Shown: piece by piece, positions 49,897 to 58,740 of the stretch
Layout of the letters: each line of letters starts with the position of its first letter
How positions within the stretch are numbered: position 1 is the first letter of the stretch
DNA from: DATGLG01 sp035294245
GTDB taxonomy: Bacteria; Pseudomonadota; Alphaproteobacteria; JACZXZ01
DNA: 64,000 nucleotides
Assembly: GCA_035294245.1 (NCBI GenBank)
Contig: DATGLG010000020.1
Location: forward strand, 1 to 64,000
Direction of reading: 5' to 3'
Made by a program: the position numbers and the translations under genes
The notes under the pieces: generated by a model
Seen by the model: only the letters and a program-made list of their open reading frames with translations
The model's database searches: none
What the model was told of the DNA's origin: nothing

Positions 49897-50919
49897 CTAC
49901 CCCCGAGGCCCGGGCAAGGCATCCGGTTGTGCGATGCCCACCTGCCGGCCGCGGGGGCGCGGTGCGGCGGCTCGCCGCAGGCGATCGTTGATAGCGCGGC
50001 CGAGGCCGCGTTCCGGAATCGGCATCACGGCGATGCCCGAGAATTCCGGCTGGTCGAGGGCGCGCAGCATGGCGAAGAGATTGGCGGCCGCCTCGCCGAG
50101 ATCGCCGCCGGGCGAGAGGTTCAGGCAGCCGGCGAATCCCGCCGGCACATCAAGTCCAAAGGCGAGCAGGGCTTCGCGAGGATGCGGGTCGGCGTGCGCG
50201 TCGAGGCGAAGGGGCAGGCGTGGCGCGTAGTGGCTCTCCATCATGCCGGGCGATGGAAGCGCGCCTTTGGGCGGCGCTGCGACGACAAGAGGGCCGCCCA
50301 GCTCCTCCTCGATCGCCTCCACGGTGATGCCGCCCGGGCGCAACAGGATCGGCCGCGGCGCCGTCAGATCGATCACCGTCGATTCCACGCCGATCGGGCA
50401 TGCCCCGCCATCGAGAATGAGCGCGACGCGCTCGCCGAGCGACTCCGCGACATGAGCCGCCGTGGTCGGGCTCACGGCGCCGGAGCGGTTGGCGCTGGGA
50501 GCCGCGACTGGCCCCTGGAAAGCGACGAGCAGGCGCCGGGCGACCGGATGCGCGGGAACACGCACGGCAAGGGTGTCGAGCCCGGCGCTGTTGAGGAGCG
50601 AAATTTGAGCCTCCGGCCGTCGCCGCAAGACCAGTGTGAGAGCGCCGGGCCAGAAGCGCCGCGCCAGCCTGTCGGCACGCGCGTCGAAGATCACGGCGGA
50701 CGCGGCAGCCTCTTGATCGTGCCAATGCACGATGAGCGGATTGAAGCGCGGCCGGCCCTTGGCCTCGAAGATCGCGGCGACGGCGCGGTCGTTTCGCGCA
50801 TCGGCGCCGAGCCCATAGACGGTCTCTGTCGGAAACGCGACAAGCTGCCCGGTGCTCAGCAGGCGCGCGGCCTCAGCAATCGTCGGGTCGTTCGGATGCG
50901 AAGGGATTTGGTGCGCCAT
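49897..50919 (-). CDS. L-threonylcarbamoyladenylate synthase (Sua5 type)
   Basis: The 340-residue protein has the YrdC domain (VAFPTETVYGLGADARNDRAV and KGRPRFNPLIVH, then PSANRSGAVSPTTAAHV) followed by a Sua5 C-terminal domain (about 210-325). It makes threonylcarbamoyl-AMP for the t6A modification of tRNAs. Length matches two-domain Sua5 proteins rather than short TsaC. It is the first gene of the operon with the flavoprotein and dehydrogenase genes; a metabolic link is not obvious. Confidence 0.92.
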   Translation of the reverse strand: MAHQIPSHPNDPTIAEAARLLSTGQLVAFPTETVYGLGADARNDRAVAAIFEAKGRPRFNPLIVHWHDQEAAASAVIFDARADRLARRFWPGALTLVLRRRPEAQISLLNSAGLDTLAVRVPAHPVARRLLVAFQGPVAAPSANRSGAVSPTTAAHVAESLGERVALILDGGACPIGVESTVIDLTAPRPILLRPGGITVEAIEEELGGPLVVAAPPKGALPSPGMMESHYAPRLPLRLDAHADPHPREALLAFGLDVPAGFAGCLNLSPGGDLGEAAANLFAMLRALDQPEFSGIAVMPIPERGLGRAINDRLRRAAAPRPRGRQVGIAQPDALPGPRG

Positions 50920-50997
50920 CTTCTTGATTCGTGAACGTCATCGTGGCTGGCGCGGCGGTTTTGAGGGGGCGAGATCGCCCGCAAGATCCCATTCAAC

Positions 50998-51027
50998 GAA
51001 AGAGCCGCCACTGAGGACGGCTCTTTC
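50998..51027. terminator. Hairpin downstream of the cysQ operon
   Basis: A ten-base stem (50998-51007 with 51018-51027) has a ten-base loop. The stem ends in AAA/TTT, so a short T-run is part of it on both strands. It lies about 190 bases past the cysQ stop and 80 bases before the sua5-like start, and probably separates the two minus-strand units. Confidence 0.6.
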
Positions 51028-51214
51028 CTCTATCTATCTTGGTGCCGGCCATCCGCGGTAATGACCTCACCAACGTCACCGCTCAGGTTTAGCGGCGGCA
51101 TCGTAGCGGCCGACCTCGCGTCGGCCGTTCATAGGCTGATCGCTTTTCTGAAGCTTCAGCACGATCATAGTGTGCGACTCGGCACGGGAAAAATCAAGGG
51201 GTGGCCGCGGATTT

Positions 51215-51994
51215 CTATCGTCCACCCGCAACGAAATCGGGGTTGAGAAAATCCGGCTTGCCATAGCGGAGCGGCTCACCGGCGAGGGTTTCGACGCGAC
51301 CGCCGGCGGCGAGAAGCAGGGCGTGCCCGGCGGCCGTGTCCCACTCCATGGTCGGACCGAAGCGGGGATAGAGATCGGCTTCGCCTGCTGCGATGAGGCA
51401 GAATTTGAGCGCGCTGCCCGCCGTGCGGCGCTCCTTCACCCTGCGTCCTCGCGCGGTCAGCTTCTGCGCGATATAGTCGTCGAGCTTGGCCGCATTCGCG
51501 TGAAAGCGACTGACCAGCACGACGAGGCCGTCGGGAGCCGGCGTGCGGGCGGCGATGGGCCGCGGCTTCGCACCCCTGCGGCGATGCTGCGCAGTCCCCG
51601 GCCCCGCGGCGGCATAAGTCTCGCCGGTCACCGGCGCATGCACGACGCCAAGGACGGGCCGTCCGGACTCCACGAGCGCGATATTCACCGTGAACTCGCC
51701 GACGCGGCGGATGAATTCCTTGGTGCCGTCGAGAGGATCGACGAGCCAGAAGCGCTCGCCGACAGCCGGCCGCGCGCCCGCCGCCATGGCCTCTTCCGAC
51801 ACCACGGGTATCTCCGGCGTCAGCCGGGCAAGCCCGGGCAGGATGATCGCCTCCGCCTCCCGATCGGCCGCCGTGACAGGGGTATGATCCGGCTTCTCTT
51901 CGACGGGACAGCCTGCCTCATAAAGGGCGAGGATGCGCTCCCCCGCGCGCTCGGCAAGGCGGATGACGTCGTCGAGGAAGCCGGCTTCGCGCAA
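51215..51994 (-). CDS. cysQ: 3'(2'),5'-bisphosphate nucleotidase CysQ / inositol monophosphatase family
   Basis: From a TTG at 51994, five bases after the upstream stop, the protein has 259 residues. Metal-binding motifs are seen: VVSEE (about residue 67), WLVDPLDGTKEF near residue 83 and the C-terminal EWDTAAGHALLLAAGG. These define the CysQ branch, which removes the 3-prime phosphate from PAP and PAPS in sulfur assimilation. The start is uncertain; the longer frame to 52042 overlaps the molybdoprotein gene and looks spurious. It lies at the end of a minus-strand unit. Confidence 0.87.
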   Translation of the reverse strand: MREAGFLDDVIRLAERAGERILALYEAGCPVEEKPDHTPVTAADREAEAIILPGLARLTPEIPVVSEEAMAAGARPAVGERFWLVDPLDGTKEFIRRVGEFTVNIALVESGRPVLGVVHAPVTGETYAAAGPGTAQHRRRGAKPRPIAARTPAPDGLVVLVSRFHANAAKLDDYIAQKLTARGRRVKERRTAGSALKFCLIAAGEADLYPRFGPTMEWDTAAGHALLLAAGGRVETLAGEPLRYGKPDFLNPDFVAGGR

Positions 51995-51999
51995 CGCTC

Positions 52000-54339
52000 T
52001 CAGGCGGCCTTGGCCGCCTTGGCGCCCGCGATGAGGCGCCAAACGGTCTCGGGCGTCGCCGGCATATCGACATGCCGAATGCCGAGCTCGGCGAGCGCGT
52101 CAACGACGGCGTTGATGACGGCCGGCGGCGCTCCGATCGCCCCAGCCTCGCCGGCGCCCTTGACCCCGAGGGGGTTGGCCGTCGACGGAACGTTGTGCGT
52201 CGCGAAGACGATCTCCGGCAGGTTGTCCGCCCGCGGCATATCGTAGTCCATGAATGAGCCAGCGAGGAGCTGACCGGATTCGGGATCATAAACCGTCCGC
52301 TCGAGGAGCGCCTGGCCAACGCCTTGGGCGATGCCCCCATGCACCTGCCCTGCCAGAAGGATCGGATTCACCACCACGCCGAAATCGTCCACGACGTGAT
52401 AGCGCACAACCTCGACGATGCCGGTTGCCTCGTCGATCTCCACTTCGCAGATATGGCAGCCATTGGGGTAGGTTGGGGCGGCGGGCATGTGATGCACCTT
52501 GTCCTCGAGGCCCGGCGTCATGCCTGCGGGCAGCCGCTTGGCATCGAAGGCCGCCTTGGCCACCTCGTCGATGGTCATGCGCCGGTCGGTGCCGGCGATC
52601 GCGAATACGCCCTCCTTGAACTCGACATCGAGCTCATTGGCTTCGAGCAGATGGGCGGCGATCTTCTTCGCCTTCTCGAGCACCTTATCGGCCGTCCGCA
52701 CCACCGCCGAGCCCTGCACCGGCAGGGCGCGCGAGCCGCCGGTGCCGCGGCCGAAATCGATGAGATCGGTGTCCCCTTGGATGACCTTGATGCGCCCGAT
52801 ATCGACGCCGAAGCGATCGGCGGCCAGCTGAGCGAAGGCGGTCTCGTGGCCTTGGCCGTTCGAGAGAGAGCCCACGAACAGGCTGATCTGCCCATCGGGC
52901 TCGAAGCGAATGTGAGCGCGCTCATCTTCGCCACCCCCGCATTTCTCGATGTAATAGGCGAGACCGATGCCGCGGCGCTTGCCGGCCTTGGGTGAGGCGG
53001 CGCGGCGGCTCGCAAAGCCGGCCCAATCGGCGGCTTTCAACGCTTCGGCCATGACGCCGGCGAAGTCGCCCGTGTCGTAGACGAGGCCCGTCGCCGTCGT
53101 ATAGGGCATCGCCTCGGCCGGGATGAAATTGCGTCGTCGGATCTCGTCGGGCGCAAGGCCGAGCTCGCGCGCGGCATGATCGACGAGGCGCTCCACGAGA
53201 TAGGCGGCCTCGGGTCGGCCGGCGCCGCGATAGGCGTCGATCGGCACGGTATTGGTGAAGACGCCCTTCACCTCCACATAGACGCTTTCGAAGGTATAGA
53301 CGCCCGCGAACATGTGGGTGCCGGCCTCGGTCGGAATATAGGGCGCGTATTGCGAAAGATAGGCGCCGAGATTGGCGACCGTCGAGACGCGAAGGGCGAG
53401 GAACCGGGCATTCTCGTCGAGCGCCAGCTCGGCCACCGAGACGTTGTCGCGCCCGTGGGAATCCGAGATGAACGCCTCGCTGCGCTCGCTCGCCCACTTG
53501 ACGGGGCGCTTGAGGCGCCGCGCCGCCCACAGCACGAGCCCCTGCTCGGGATAGGGGAAGATCTTCATGCCGAAGCCGCCACCGACATCGGGCGTCACCA
53601 CGCGCAGCTTGTCGATGGTGATATTGAACACCTCCTTCGCGAAGGCGGCGCGCAGCCCGTGGCTGCCCTGGCTCGACGTGTAAAGGGTGAGCCGGTTCTG
53701 CGACGCATCGTAATCGCCGATAGCGCCGCGCGCTTCCATCGAGTTCGGCACGATCCGGTTATTCACGATCTCGAGGCGGATCACGCGCTTGGCGCGCGCG
53801 AAGACGGCTTCTGTCGCTTTGCGGTCGCCGAGCTCCCAATCGAAGCAGAGATTGCCCGGCGCTTCCGGCCATATGGTCGGCGCCGCCGCGGCAAGAGCGC
53901 CAGCCGTTGCGGTGACTGACGGCAAGGTCTCGTACTCGACGTCGATAAGCTCGGCGGCGTCGCGCGCCTCCTGCAACGTCTCGGCGACGACGAAGGCGAC
54001 GGGATCGCCGACATAGCGCACCCGCTCGCCTTGGAGGAGCGGCCGCGGCGGCGTCTTGAGAGGAGTCCCGTCCTTGTTCTCGAGAGGAATCGCGCAGAGC
54101 AGGGTTCCGAGCCCGTCCGCCTTCAACTCGTCGGCGGTGAGGACGGCGAGCACGCCTGGGGCTGCGCGAGCATCCCGGGCGTCCAGGCGAAGGATCCGCG
54201 CATGGGCATGGGGAGAGCGAAGCACATAGCCATAGGCCTGGTGCTGCAGGGAGATGTCATCCGTATAGCGGCCATGGCCGGTGAGGAGGCGCTCGTCCTC
54301 GACGCGGCGGACGGGTTGCCCCATGCCAAATTTTCCCAT
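52000..54339 (-). CDS. Molybdopterin-binding subunit, form II CoxL / xanthine dehydrogenase family
   Basis: The 779-residue protein is the large catalytic subunit type of carbon monoxide dehydrogenases and aldehyde oxidoreductases. The active-site loop AYRGAGRPEA (near residue 345) is the form II type, not the AYRCSFR form I of true CO dehydrogenase. Also seen are VGGGFGMKIFPYPEQGLVLW, SNGQGHETAFAQLAADRFG and GAGEAGAIGAPPA with the catalytic Glu. No FAD (CoxM) or Fe-S (CoxS) subunit gene is adjacent, so the partner genes must be elsewhere. The start at 54339 follows the isochorismatase gene by 65 bases. Confidence 0.92.
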   Translation of the reverse strand: MGKFGMGQPVRRVEDERLLTGHGRYTDDISLQHQAYGYVLRSPHAHARILRLDARDARAAPGVLAVLTADELKADGLGTLLCAIPLENKDGTPLKTPPRPLLQGERVRYVGDPVAFVVAETLQEARDAAELIDVEYETLPSVTATAGALAAAAPTIWPEAPGNLCFDWELGDRKATEAVFARAKRVIRLEIVNNRIVPNSMEARGAIGDYDASQNRLTLYTSSQGSHGLRAAFAKEVFNITIDKLRVVTPDVGGGFGMKIFPYPEQGLVLWAARRLKRPVKWASERSEAFISDSHGRDNVSVAELALDENARFLALRVSTVANLGAYLSQYAPYIPTEAGTHMFAGVYTFESVYVEVKGVFTNTVPIDAYRGAGRPEAAYLVERLVDHAARELGLAPDEIRRRNFIPAEAMPYTTATGLVYDTGDFAGVMAEALKAADWAGFASRRAASPKAGKRRGIGLAYYIEKCGGGEDERAHIRFEPDGQISLFVGSLSNGQGHETAFAQLAADRFGVDIGRIKVIQGDTDLIDFGRGTGGSRALPVQGSAVVRTADKVLEKAKKIAAHLLEANELDVEFKEGVFAIAGTDRRMTIDEVAKAAFDAKRLPAGMTPGLEDKVHHMPAAPTYPNGCHICEVEIDEATGIVEVVRYHVVDDFGVVVNPILLAGQVHGGIAQGVGQALLERTVYDPESGQLLAGSFMDYDMPRADNLPEIVFATHNVPSTANPLGVKGAGEAGAIGAPPAVINAVVDALAELGIRHVDMPATPETVWRLIAGAKAAKAA

Positions 54340-54404
54340 CGATGAAACCTCGTCGGTCAGGTTGAGCTCAAATTTGGAGCGGTGATGTGTACCGGGCGCC
54401 GCCT

Positions 54405-55007
54405 TCAGCCGGCCCAGGCGGAGACATCCTCGACAACGACAGCAAAGCGGTCGGCGAGGGCCGCGAGCTCCGCTTTCCCCAGCGCCTCCGCATCCACGAC
54501 GCCGCCCTTGCCGTCGGGCAGGTCTCGGGTAGCGACGGCTCGGCTGACGACGGTGCAACGATAGCCGTGGTCGAGCGCCGCGCGGACCGTCGAGCTCACG
54601 CACATATGGGTCATGAAGCCGACGACGATCAGCTCCTTCTTGCCGAGCGCCTTAAGCCGGGCGTCGAGATCGGTGCCAGCAAAGGCGTTGGGCTTGCTCT
54701 TCACGATCATCAGCTCGCCGTCCCGCGGCTTCACCGGATCGGCGATCGCCACATAGGGCCCCTTGGGGTCGAAGAGTCCGCCGCCGGGCTGGGCGTGGTG
54801 GACCACATGGATGATCGGCGCGTTGCCGACCCGCGCCAAGGCAAGCACGCGGCCGGCCTCCTCAAGGGCCGGCTTGACTCGCGGAAGCGGGAGCTTGCCG
54901 TCGACATATTCGCGCTGGCAATCGATGAGGATGAGGGCCGCGTCACCGATCTTGCTCGGCGTCGCGGGGGCGTTAGCCATTTGCAGCAAGGTCTTGGGTT
55001 CGCTCAT
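54405..55007 (-). CDS. Isochorismatase-like cysteine hydrolase
   Basis: The 200-residue protein has the triad of the family: Asp in LILIDCQREYV (about residue 29), Lys in IVKSKPNAFAGTDLD (about residue 105), and Cys in GFMTHMCVSSTVRAALDHGY (about residue 136). Members hydrolyse amides such as nicotinamide, maleamate or N-carbamoyl compounds, or isochorismate. Together with a CoxL-type hydroxylase it might degrade an N-heterocycle. A specific substrate is not visible. Confidence 0.9.
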   Translation of the reverse strand: MSEPKTLLQMANAPATPSKIGDAALILIDCQREYVDGKLPLPRVKPALEEAGRVLALARVGNAPIIHVVHHAQPGGGLFDPKGPYVAIADPVKPRDGELMIVKSKPNAFAGTDLDARLKALGKKELIVVGFMTHMCVSSTVRAALDHGYRCTVVSRAVATRDLPDGKGGVVDAEALGKAELAALADRFAVVVEDVSAWAG

Positions 55008-55222
55008 GAGTACCTTCTCGTGGAAGTCGGGCCCTGCGGTCCGGAGAGCGCCACGCGGGCGGTGAAGATGATCCGGCGATTACTGGCTCGGCGGCAGATG
55101 CGACGTCGACAGTCATCCCATGGCCGCCGATGGTTGTCGCCTCGCCACGAATATCGCGGCCTTAAGACTTTCTCAACCACGGAATTCGTACGCTTTTGCA
55201 CGGCTCGAGGAGGTCAGCCTTC

Positions 55223-55966
55223 ATGCAGCGCGTTCTATCGAATGTCTGGTACATGGTGAACGATCCCGGAGCCTTCTCCGCCGGAGCCCTGAAGATGCTG
55301 GCAACGGTGCCGTCGGACGGCGTCTTCGCCGGCGACAATCTGATCACCTTTGGCAAGAATCTGAGCTTCCTGTCGAGCCCGAAGTTCATGGACGCCCTCG
55401 TTCGCAACCAGCCCGACGAGGCCGAGGTCGCCTGCATGTGGCGGAAATATGTGCTCTGCTGGGCGGCGAAGAGCAGTCTGCGTCTTGAAGGCGATTTCGT
55501 CGAGGCCGGCACCTATCGCGGGCATAGCGCCAAGATGATCTGCGATTACGTCGACTTCAACACGTCGGGCAAGGCCTTCTATCTCTACGATCTCTTTGAG
55601 CACGACGACGCCATGCCGCATCATGGGATGCCGGCGCACGGAAAGGACCTCTACGGGAAGGTCGTTGGGCGGTTCGCAGGATATCCCGGCGTCCACGTGG
55701 TCAAAGGCAGGGTGCCGGATTCATTCGAGGGGCAGGAGCCGGAGAGGATCGCGTTTCTCCACGTCGATCTCAATAATACCGAAGCCGAGCTCGGCGTCCT
55801 CAATCGCTTCTTCGACAGGGTCGTGCCGGGTGGGATCGTCATCTTCGACGACTACGGCTGGGCGCTTTACGCGCAACAAAAGGCGGCGGAGGACGCTTGG
55901 CTTGCCGCGCGCGGGCATGAGCCCCTCGAGCTGCCCACAGGGCAGGGCTTGCTCATAAAGCGCTGA
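55223..55966 (+). CDS. TylF/MycF-like class I methyltransferase
   Basis: The 247-residue protein starts at the ATG at 55223 behind GAGGAGG. The SAM-binding region is DFVEAGTYRGHSAKMICDYV near residue 92; the acidic motif AFLHVDLNNTEAELGVLNRFF (about residue 180) and PGGIVIFDDYGWALY supply the metal-binding acids of the TylF family. It would O-methylate a sugar or other polar group. No glycan or antibiotic gene cluster is nearby, so the acceptor is unknown. It is alone on the plus strand between two minus-strand units. Confidence 0.8.
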   Translation: MQRVLSNVWYMVNDPGAFSAGALKMLATVPSDGVFAGDNLITFGKNLSFLSSPKFMDALVRNQPDEAEVACMWRKYVLCWAAKSSLRLEGDFVEAGTYRGHSAKMICDYVDFNTSGKAFYLYDLFEHDDAMPHHGMPAHGKDLYGKVVGRFAGYPGVHVVKGRVPDSFEGQEPERIAFLHVDLNNTEAELGVLNRFFDRVVPGGIVIFDDYGWALYAQQKAAEDAWLAARGHEPLELPTGQGLLIKR

Positions 55967-56009
55967 CGGCTGGCCGCCAGGCTCGTCGAACAAATGCCAG
56001 GTCGATCGG

Positions 56010-56645
56010 CTACGGCTCGCCGCTGCCGCCTTGCTTCGACTCGCGGGCCGTTACGCTCGTGAAGCGCTGGAAGCGCAGCGACGGCGACCAATGGTCGCGC
56101 GGCAGGCCCGCCTTGATGCGCAGCTGCGCCAGGAAATCGGCCGGCTTGGGCAGATACGTCCAGACCTGCGGTAGGAAGAGCGCCTGGCGCCGTCCGTCCT
56201 GGAGAAGAAGGCCGTCGATCTTGGGGCGAAGCTGGGCGAGGAGCAAAGCCTCGCTGGCGGCCATGACCGGAAGCGGCGGCGACAACAGGGATATGGCGAT
56301 CTCGAGGGTGGTCAGATCGGACTCGCGAAGCGGCGCGAAGCGGTAATCCTCGGTCGCCGCGGCACCGGCATTCTCGACGACGTCCTCGATCAGCGGGCGC
56401 CGGGCGATCGGAGTGCCGATGCAACCACGCAGCTCGCCGCCCTGGGTCAGAGTCACGAAGCAAGCTCGATGCCGCTGAAGCACCGCCGGCGGGTCCGCAA
56501 TATCGACAGCAAGCTTCTGGCGCAATGCAATCTGGGCGACGACGCTTCGCCGCGCCAGCGCCAGAAGCATCGAGCCGTATCGCGCCATGAGCGCGGCATC
56601 ATCCAGCACCACGCCAGGCGGCGGGGCGGCATCAATCGAAGGCAT
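56010..56645 (-). CDS. AMMECR1 domain protein (AmmeMemoRadiSam system protein A)
   Basis: The 211-residue protein has the AMMECR1 domain, with ACFVTLTQGGELRGCIGTPIARRPL near residue 62 (core LRGCIG, the family's most conserved motif) and QVWTYLPKPADFLAQLRIKAGL near residue 165. Its start codon lies 14 bases inside the MEMO gene, so the two are coupled. The pair occurs with a radical SAM gene on the opposite strand. AMMECR1 is conserved from bacteria to humans, but I know of no established biochemical role. Confidence 0.9.
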   Translation of the reverse strand: MPSIDAAPPPGVVLDDAALMARYGSMLLALARRSVVAQIALRQKLAVDIADPPAVLQRHRACFVTLTQGGELRGCIGTPIARRPLIEDVVENAGAAATEDYRFAPLRESDLTTLEIAISLLSPPLPVMAASEALLLAQLRPKIDGLLLQDGRRQALFLPQVWTYLPKPADFLAQLRIKAGLPRDHWSPSLRFQRFTSVTARESKQGGSGEP

Positions 56646-57420
56646 AGGCGCCATAGCCGACCACTTCGTTGCGCGGCCCGGCGGTGTCGCCGGAATTGCG
56701 CAGATCGAGGGTCCTCGCCGTGAGGCCACGCTTCCGTGCCACTTGCAGCAGGCCCGCAATCGCCACTTGGCCGCAGGCCTGATCCCAGCCGATCCGCTCC
56801 TCGTCGAGGGCCTCGATCGCCGCCGAGGTGGCGGCGTCCATGCGCCGCGCAGTCTGATAATCGTGATAGTGGCTGAGATCGGAGCTGATGGCGACGAGCG
56901 TCTCATCGGAATCCCACAGCGCCTCGATGACCTCGGCCACCTCGGTACCGCGGGCATCGCCGACGACGAGAGGGACGATCGCCACCGGGCCGAGGGTCGC
57001 CATGAGGAAGGGGAGCTGGACCTCCAGGCTGTGCTCGAGGCGATGGGCCTCGTCGGACAGGCTGACCTGCGGCAAAGCCAGGATTTGCTCGAGCGCCTCG
57101 CGGTCGACGGGAAGCTCGCCAAGAGGGGTCGCAAAGGAAGTGGCGCGGGGTGCTGCCAGTCCGCGTAGCGCCACCCGGTGCGCGGGGCCGATCAGGACGA
57201 CGCGGCGAACCCGGCCTTTCGCGCTGCGCAAGCGGGCATAGACGGAGGCCGCCACCGGGCCAGAATAAATATAACCCGCGTGCGGCGCTATGATCGCCTT
57301 GGGTGCCGGACTCGTCTCCGCATGGGTGCCGAGATAGTCCCCAACGACCCTTGCGAGCTCTGTCGGATCATCAGGATAGAAGAAGCCGGCGACGGCCGCC
57401 GGCCGGGCGTTTTCCGTCAT
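56632..57420 (-). CDS. MEMO1 family protein (AmmeMemoRadiSam system protein B)
   Basis: The 262-residue protein starts at the ATG at 57420. It has the MEMO fold, related to extradiol dioxygenases: IIAPHAGYIYSGPVAASVYARL near residue 43 (His in PHAGY), VLIGPAHR, then SSDLSHYHDYQTARRMDAAT near residue 180 and the C-terminal RNEVVGYGAYAFD. The metal ligands His are kept in these motifs. Human MEMO1 binds copper or iron; the bacterial role is unknown. It is followed by, and overlaps, the AMMECR1 gene. Confidence 0.9.
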   Translation of the reverse strand: MTENARPAAVAGFFYPDDPTELARVVGDYLGTHAETSPAPKAIIAPHAGYIYSGPVAASVYARLRSAKGRVRRVVLIGPAHRVALRGLAAPRATSFATPLGELPVDREALEQILALPQVSLSDEAHRLEHSLEVQLPFLMATLGPVAIVPLVVGDARGTEVAEVIEALWDSDETLVAISSDLSHYHDYQTARRMDAATSAAIEALDEERIGWDQACGQVAIAGLLQVARKRGLTARTLDLRNSGDTAGPRNEVVGYGAYAFD

Positions 57421-57551
57421 GGCTCTCGCTTCGATCCTCCGCGCCATCTGGTTGCGAAAGCGTCGCCTCGACCCTAGATGATAACGTGAATCTTCTTATT
57501 ATATGGCGTATTCGAGGCCGAGCGGGAGTCCAGCTGCCGATTGCGAGGCCT

Positions 57552-58661
57552 ATGGCATCTGAAACTCTGAGTCGCGATCCGATCGAAGGCGTGCCCGGCC
57601 GGTTCTGGCATGCTCTCCCGGATGGGCGCATCCAATGTGATATCTGTCCGCGTGCCTGCAAGCTCAAGGACGGGCAGCGCGGCCTCTGCTTCGTGCGCGC
57701 GCGGGCCGGGGATGGCATCGTGCTGACGAGCTATGGCCGCTCGTCCGGCTATTGCATCGACCCGATCGAGAAGAAACCCCTCAACCATTTCCTGCCCGGA
57801 ACGCCGGTCCTCTCCTTCGGCACCGCCGGGTGCAACCTCGCCTGCCGCTTCTGCCAGAACTGGGACATCTCCAAGTCGCGCGAGATCGACACGCTGTCCG
57901 ATGCCGCATCGCCTACGGCGATCGCCCGGGCTGCGGCGGCGCTCGGCTGCCGCTCCGTCGCCTTCACCTACAACGATCCCGTCATCTTCCACGAATATGC
58001 GATTGACGTGGCCGACGCCTGCCGCGCTCAGGGTATTAAAGCCGTGGCGGTGACGGCGGGTTACGTCTGCCCCGAGCCGCGGGCCGAATTCTACCGGCAC
58101 ATGGATGCGGCGAATGTCGATCTCAAGGCTTTCTCCGAGGACTTCTATCACCGCGTCTGCTCGGGCGGCCTGGCCGAGGTTCTCGATACGCTGGTCTACC
58201 TGAGGCACGAGACGAAGGTCTGGTTCGAGATCACCAATCTCATGATCCCCGGCGAGAACGATTCGCCGGTGGAGACCGAGGCCATGTGCCGCTGGATCGC
58301 GGAGAAGCTCGGGCCGGATATCCCGCTTCATTTCACAGCCTTCCATCCCGACTGGAAGATGCTCGATCGGCCGCACACCCCTGGGGAGATCTTGCAGCGC
58401 GCGCGGCGCATCGCCCGGAATTGCGGCCTCCGCTACGTCTATACGGGCAATGTCCATGATCCCGAGGGGCAGGGGACCTATTGCCACGGCTGTGGCGGCC
58501 TTCTCATCGGCCGGGATTGGTACGAGCTCGGCGCTTGGAACCTCACCGCCGATGGGCGCTGCGCCACCTGCGGAGAAGCTTGCGCCGGCGTCTTCGAGCC
58601 GAGGCCCGGGGGCTGGGGCGCCCGTCGCCAGCCTGTGCGACTAGCGACGTTCTCCGCATAA
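57552..58661 (+). CDS. Radical SAM enzyme of the AmmeMemoRadiSam system
   Basis: The 369-residue protein has the [4Fe-4S] motif CNLACRFC (Cys94, Cys98, Cys101) of radical SAM enzymes. Extra Cys lie in the N-terminus (CDICPRAC at 29-36) and the C-terminus (CHGCGG, CATCGEAC), which could bind zinc or more clusters. YNDPVIFHEY and ANVDLKAFSEDFY are typical of the branch related to pyruvate-formate-lyase activating enzymes. It is divergent from the AMMECR1/MEMO pair across about 130 bases. The three families co-occur widely, which marks them as one system of unknown substrate. Confidence 0.92.
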   Translation: MASETLSRDPIEGVPGRFWHALPDGRIQCDICPRACKLKDGQRGLCFVRARAGDGIVLTSYGRSSGYCIDPIEKKPLNHFLPGTPVLSFGTAGCNLACRFCQNWDISKSREIDTLSDAASPTAIARAAAALGCRSVAFTYNDPVIFHEYAIDVADACRAQGIKAVAVTAGYVCPEPRAEFYRHMDAANVDLKAFSEDFYHRVCSGGLAEVLDTLVYLRHETKVWFEITNLMIPGENDSPVETEAMCRWIAEKLGPDIPLHFTAFHPDWKMLDRPHTPGEILQRARRIARNCGLRYVYTGNVHDPEGQGTYCHGCGGLLIGRDWYELGAWNLTADGRCATCGEACAGVFEPRPGGWGARRQPVRLATFSA

Positions 58662-58740
58662 GCGCCGCGCCGCGCGCGGCGAACAAGCGACGGTATCTTC
58701 AGGGTGGCGCCACACCGCCGATCCCGTATGATCCGCCGGC

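Noticed and set aside
51061..51246. 61-codon plus-strand frame near the cysQ end
   Set aside because: It overlaps the 3-prime end of cysQ on the other strand, lacks a ribosome site and shows no recognisable domain.
57497..57502. TATTAT as a -10 element for the radical SAM gene
   Set aside because: No acceptable -35 sequence lies 15-19 bases upstream.
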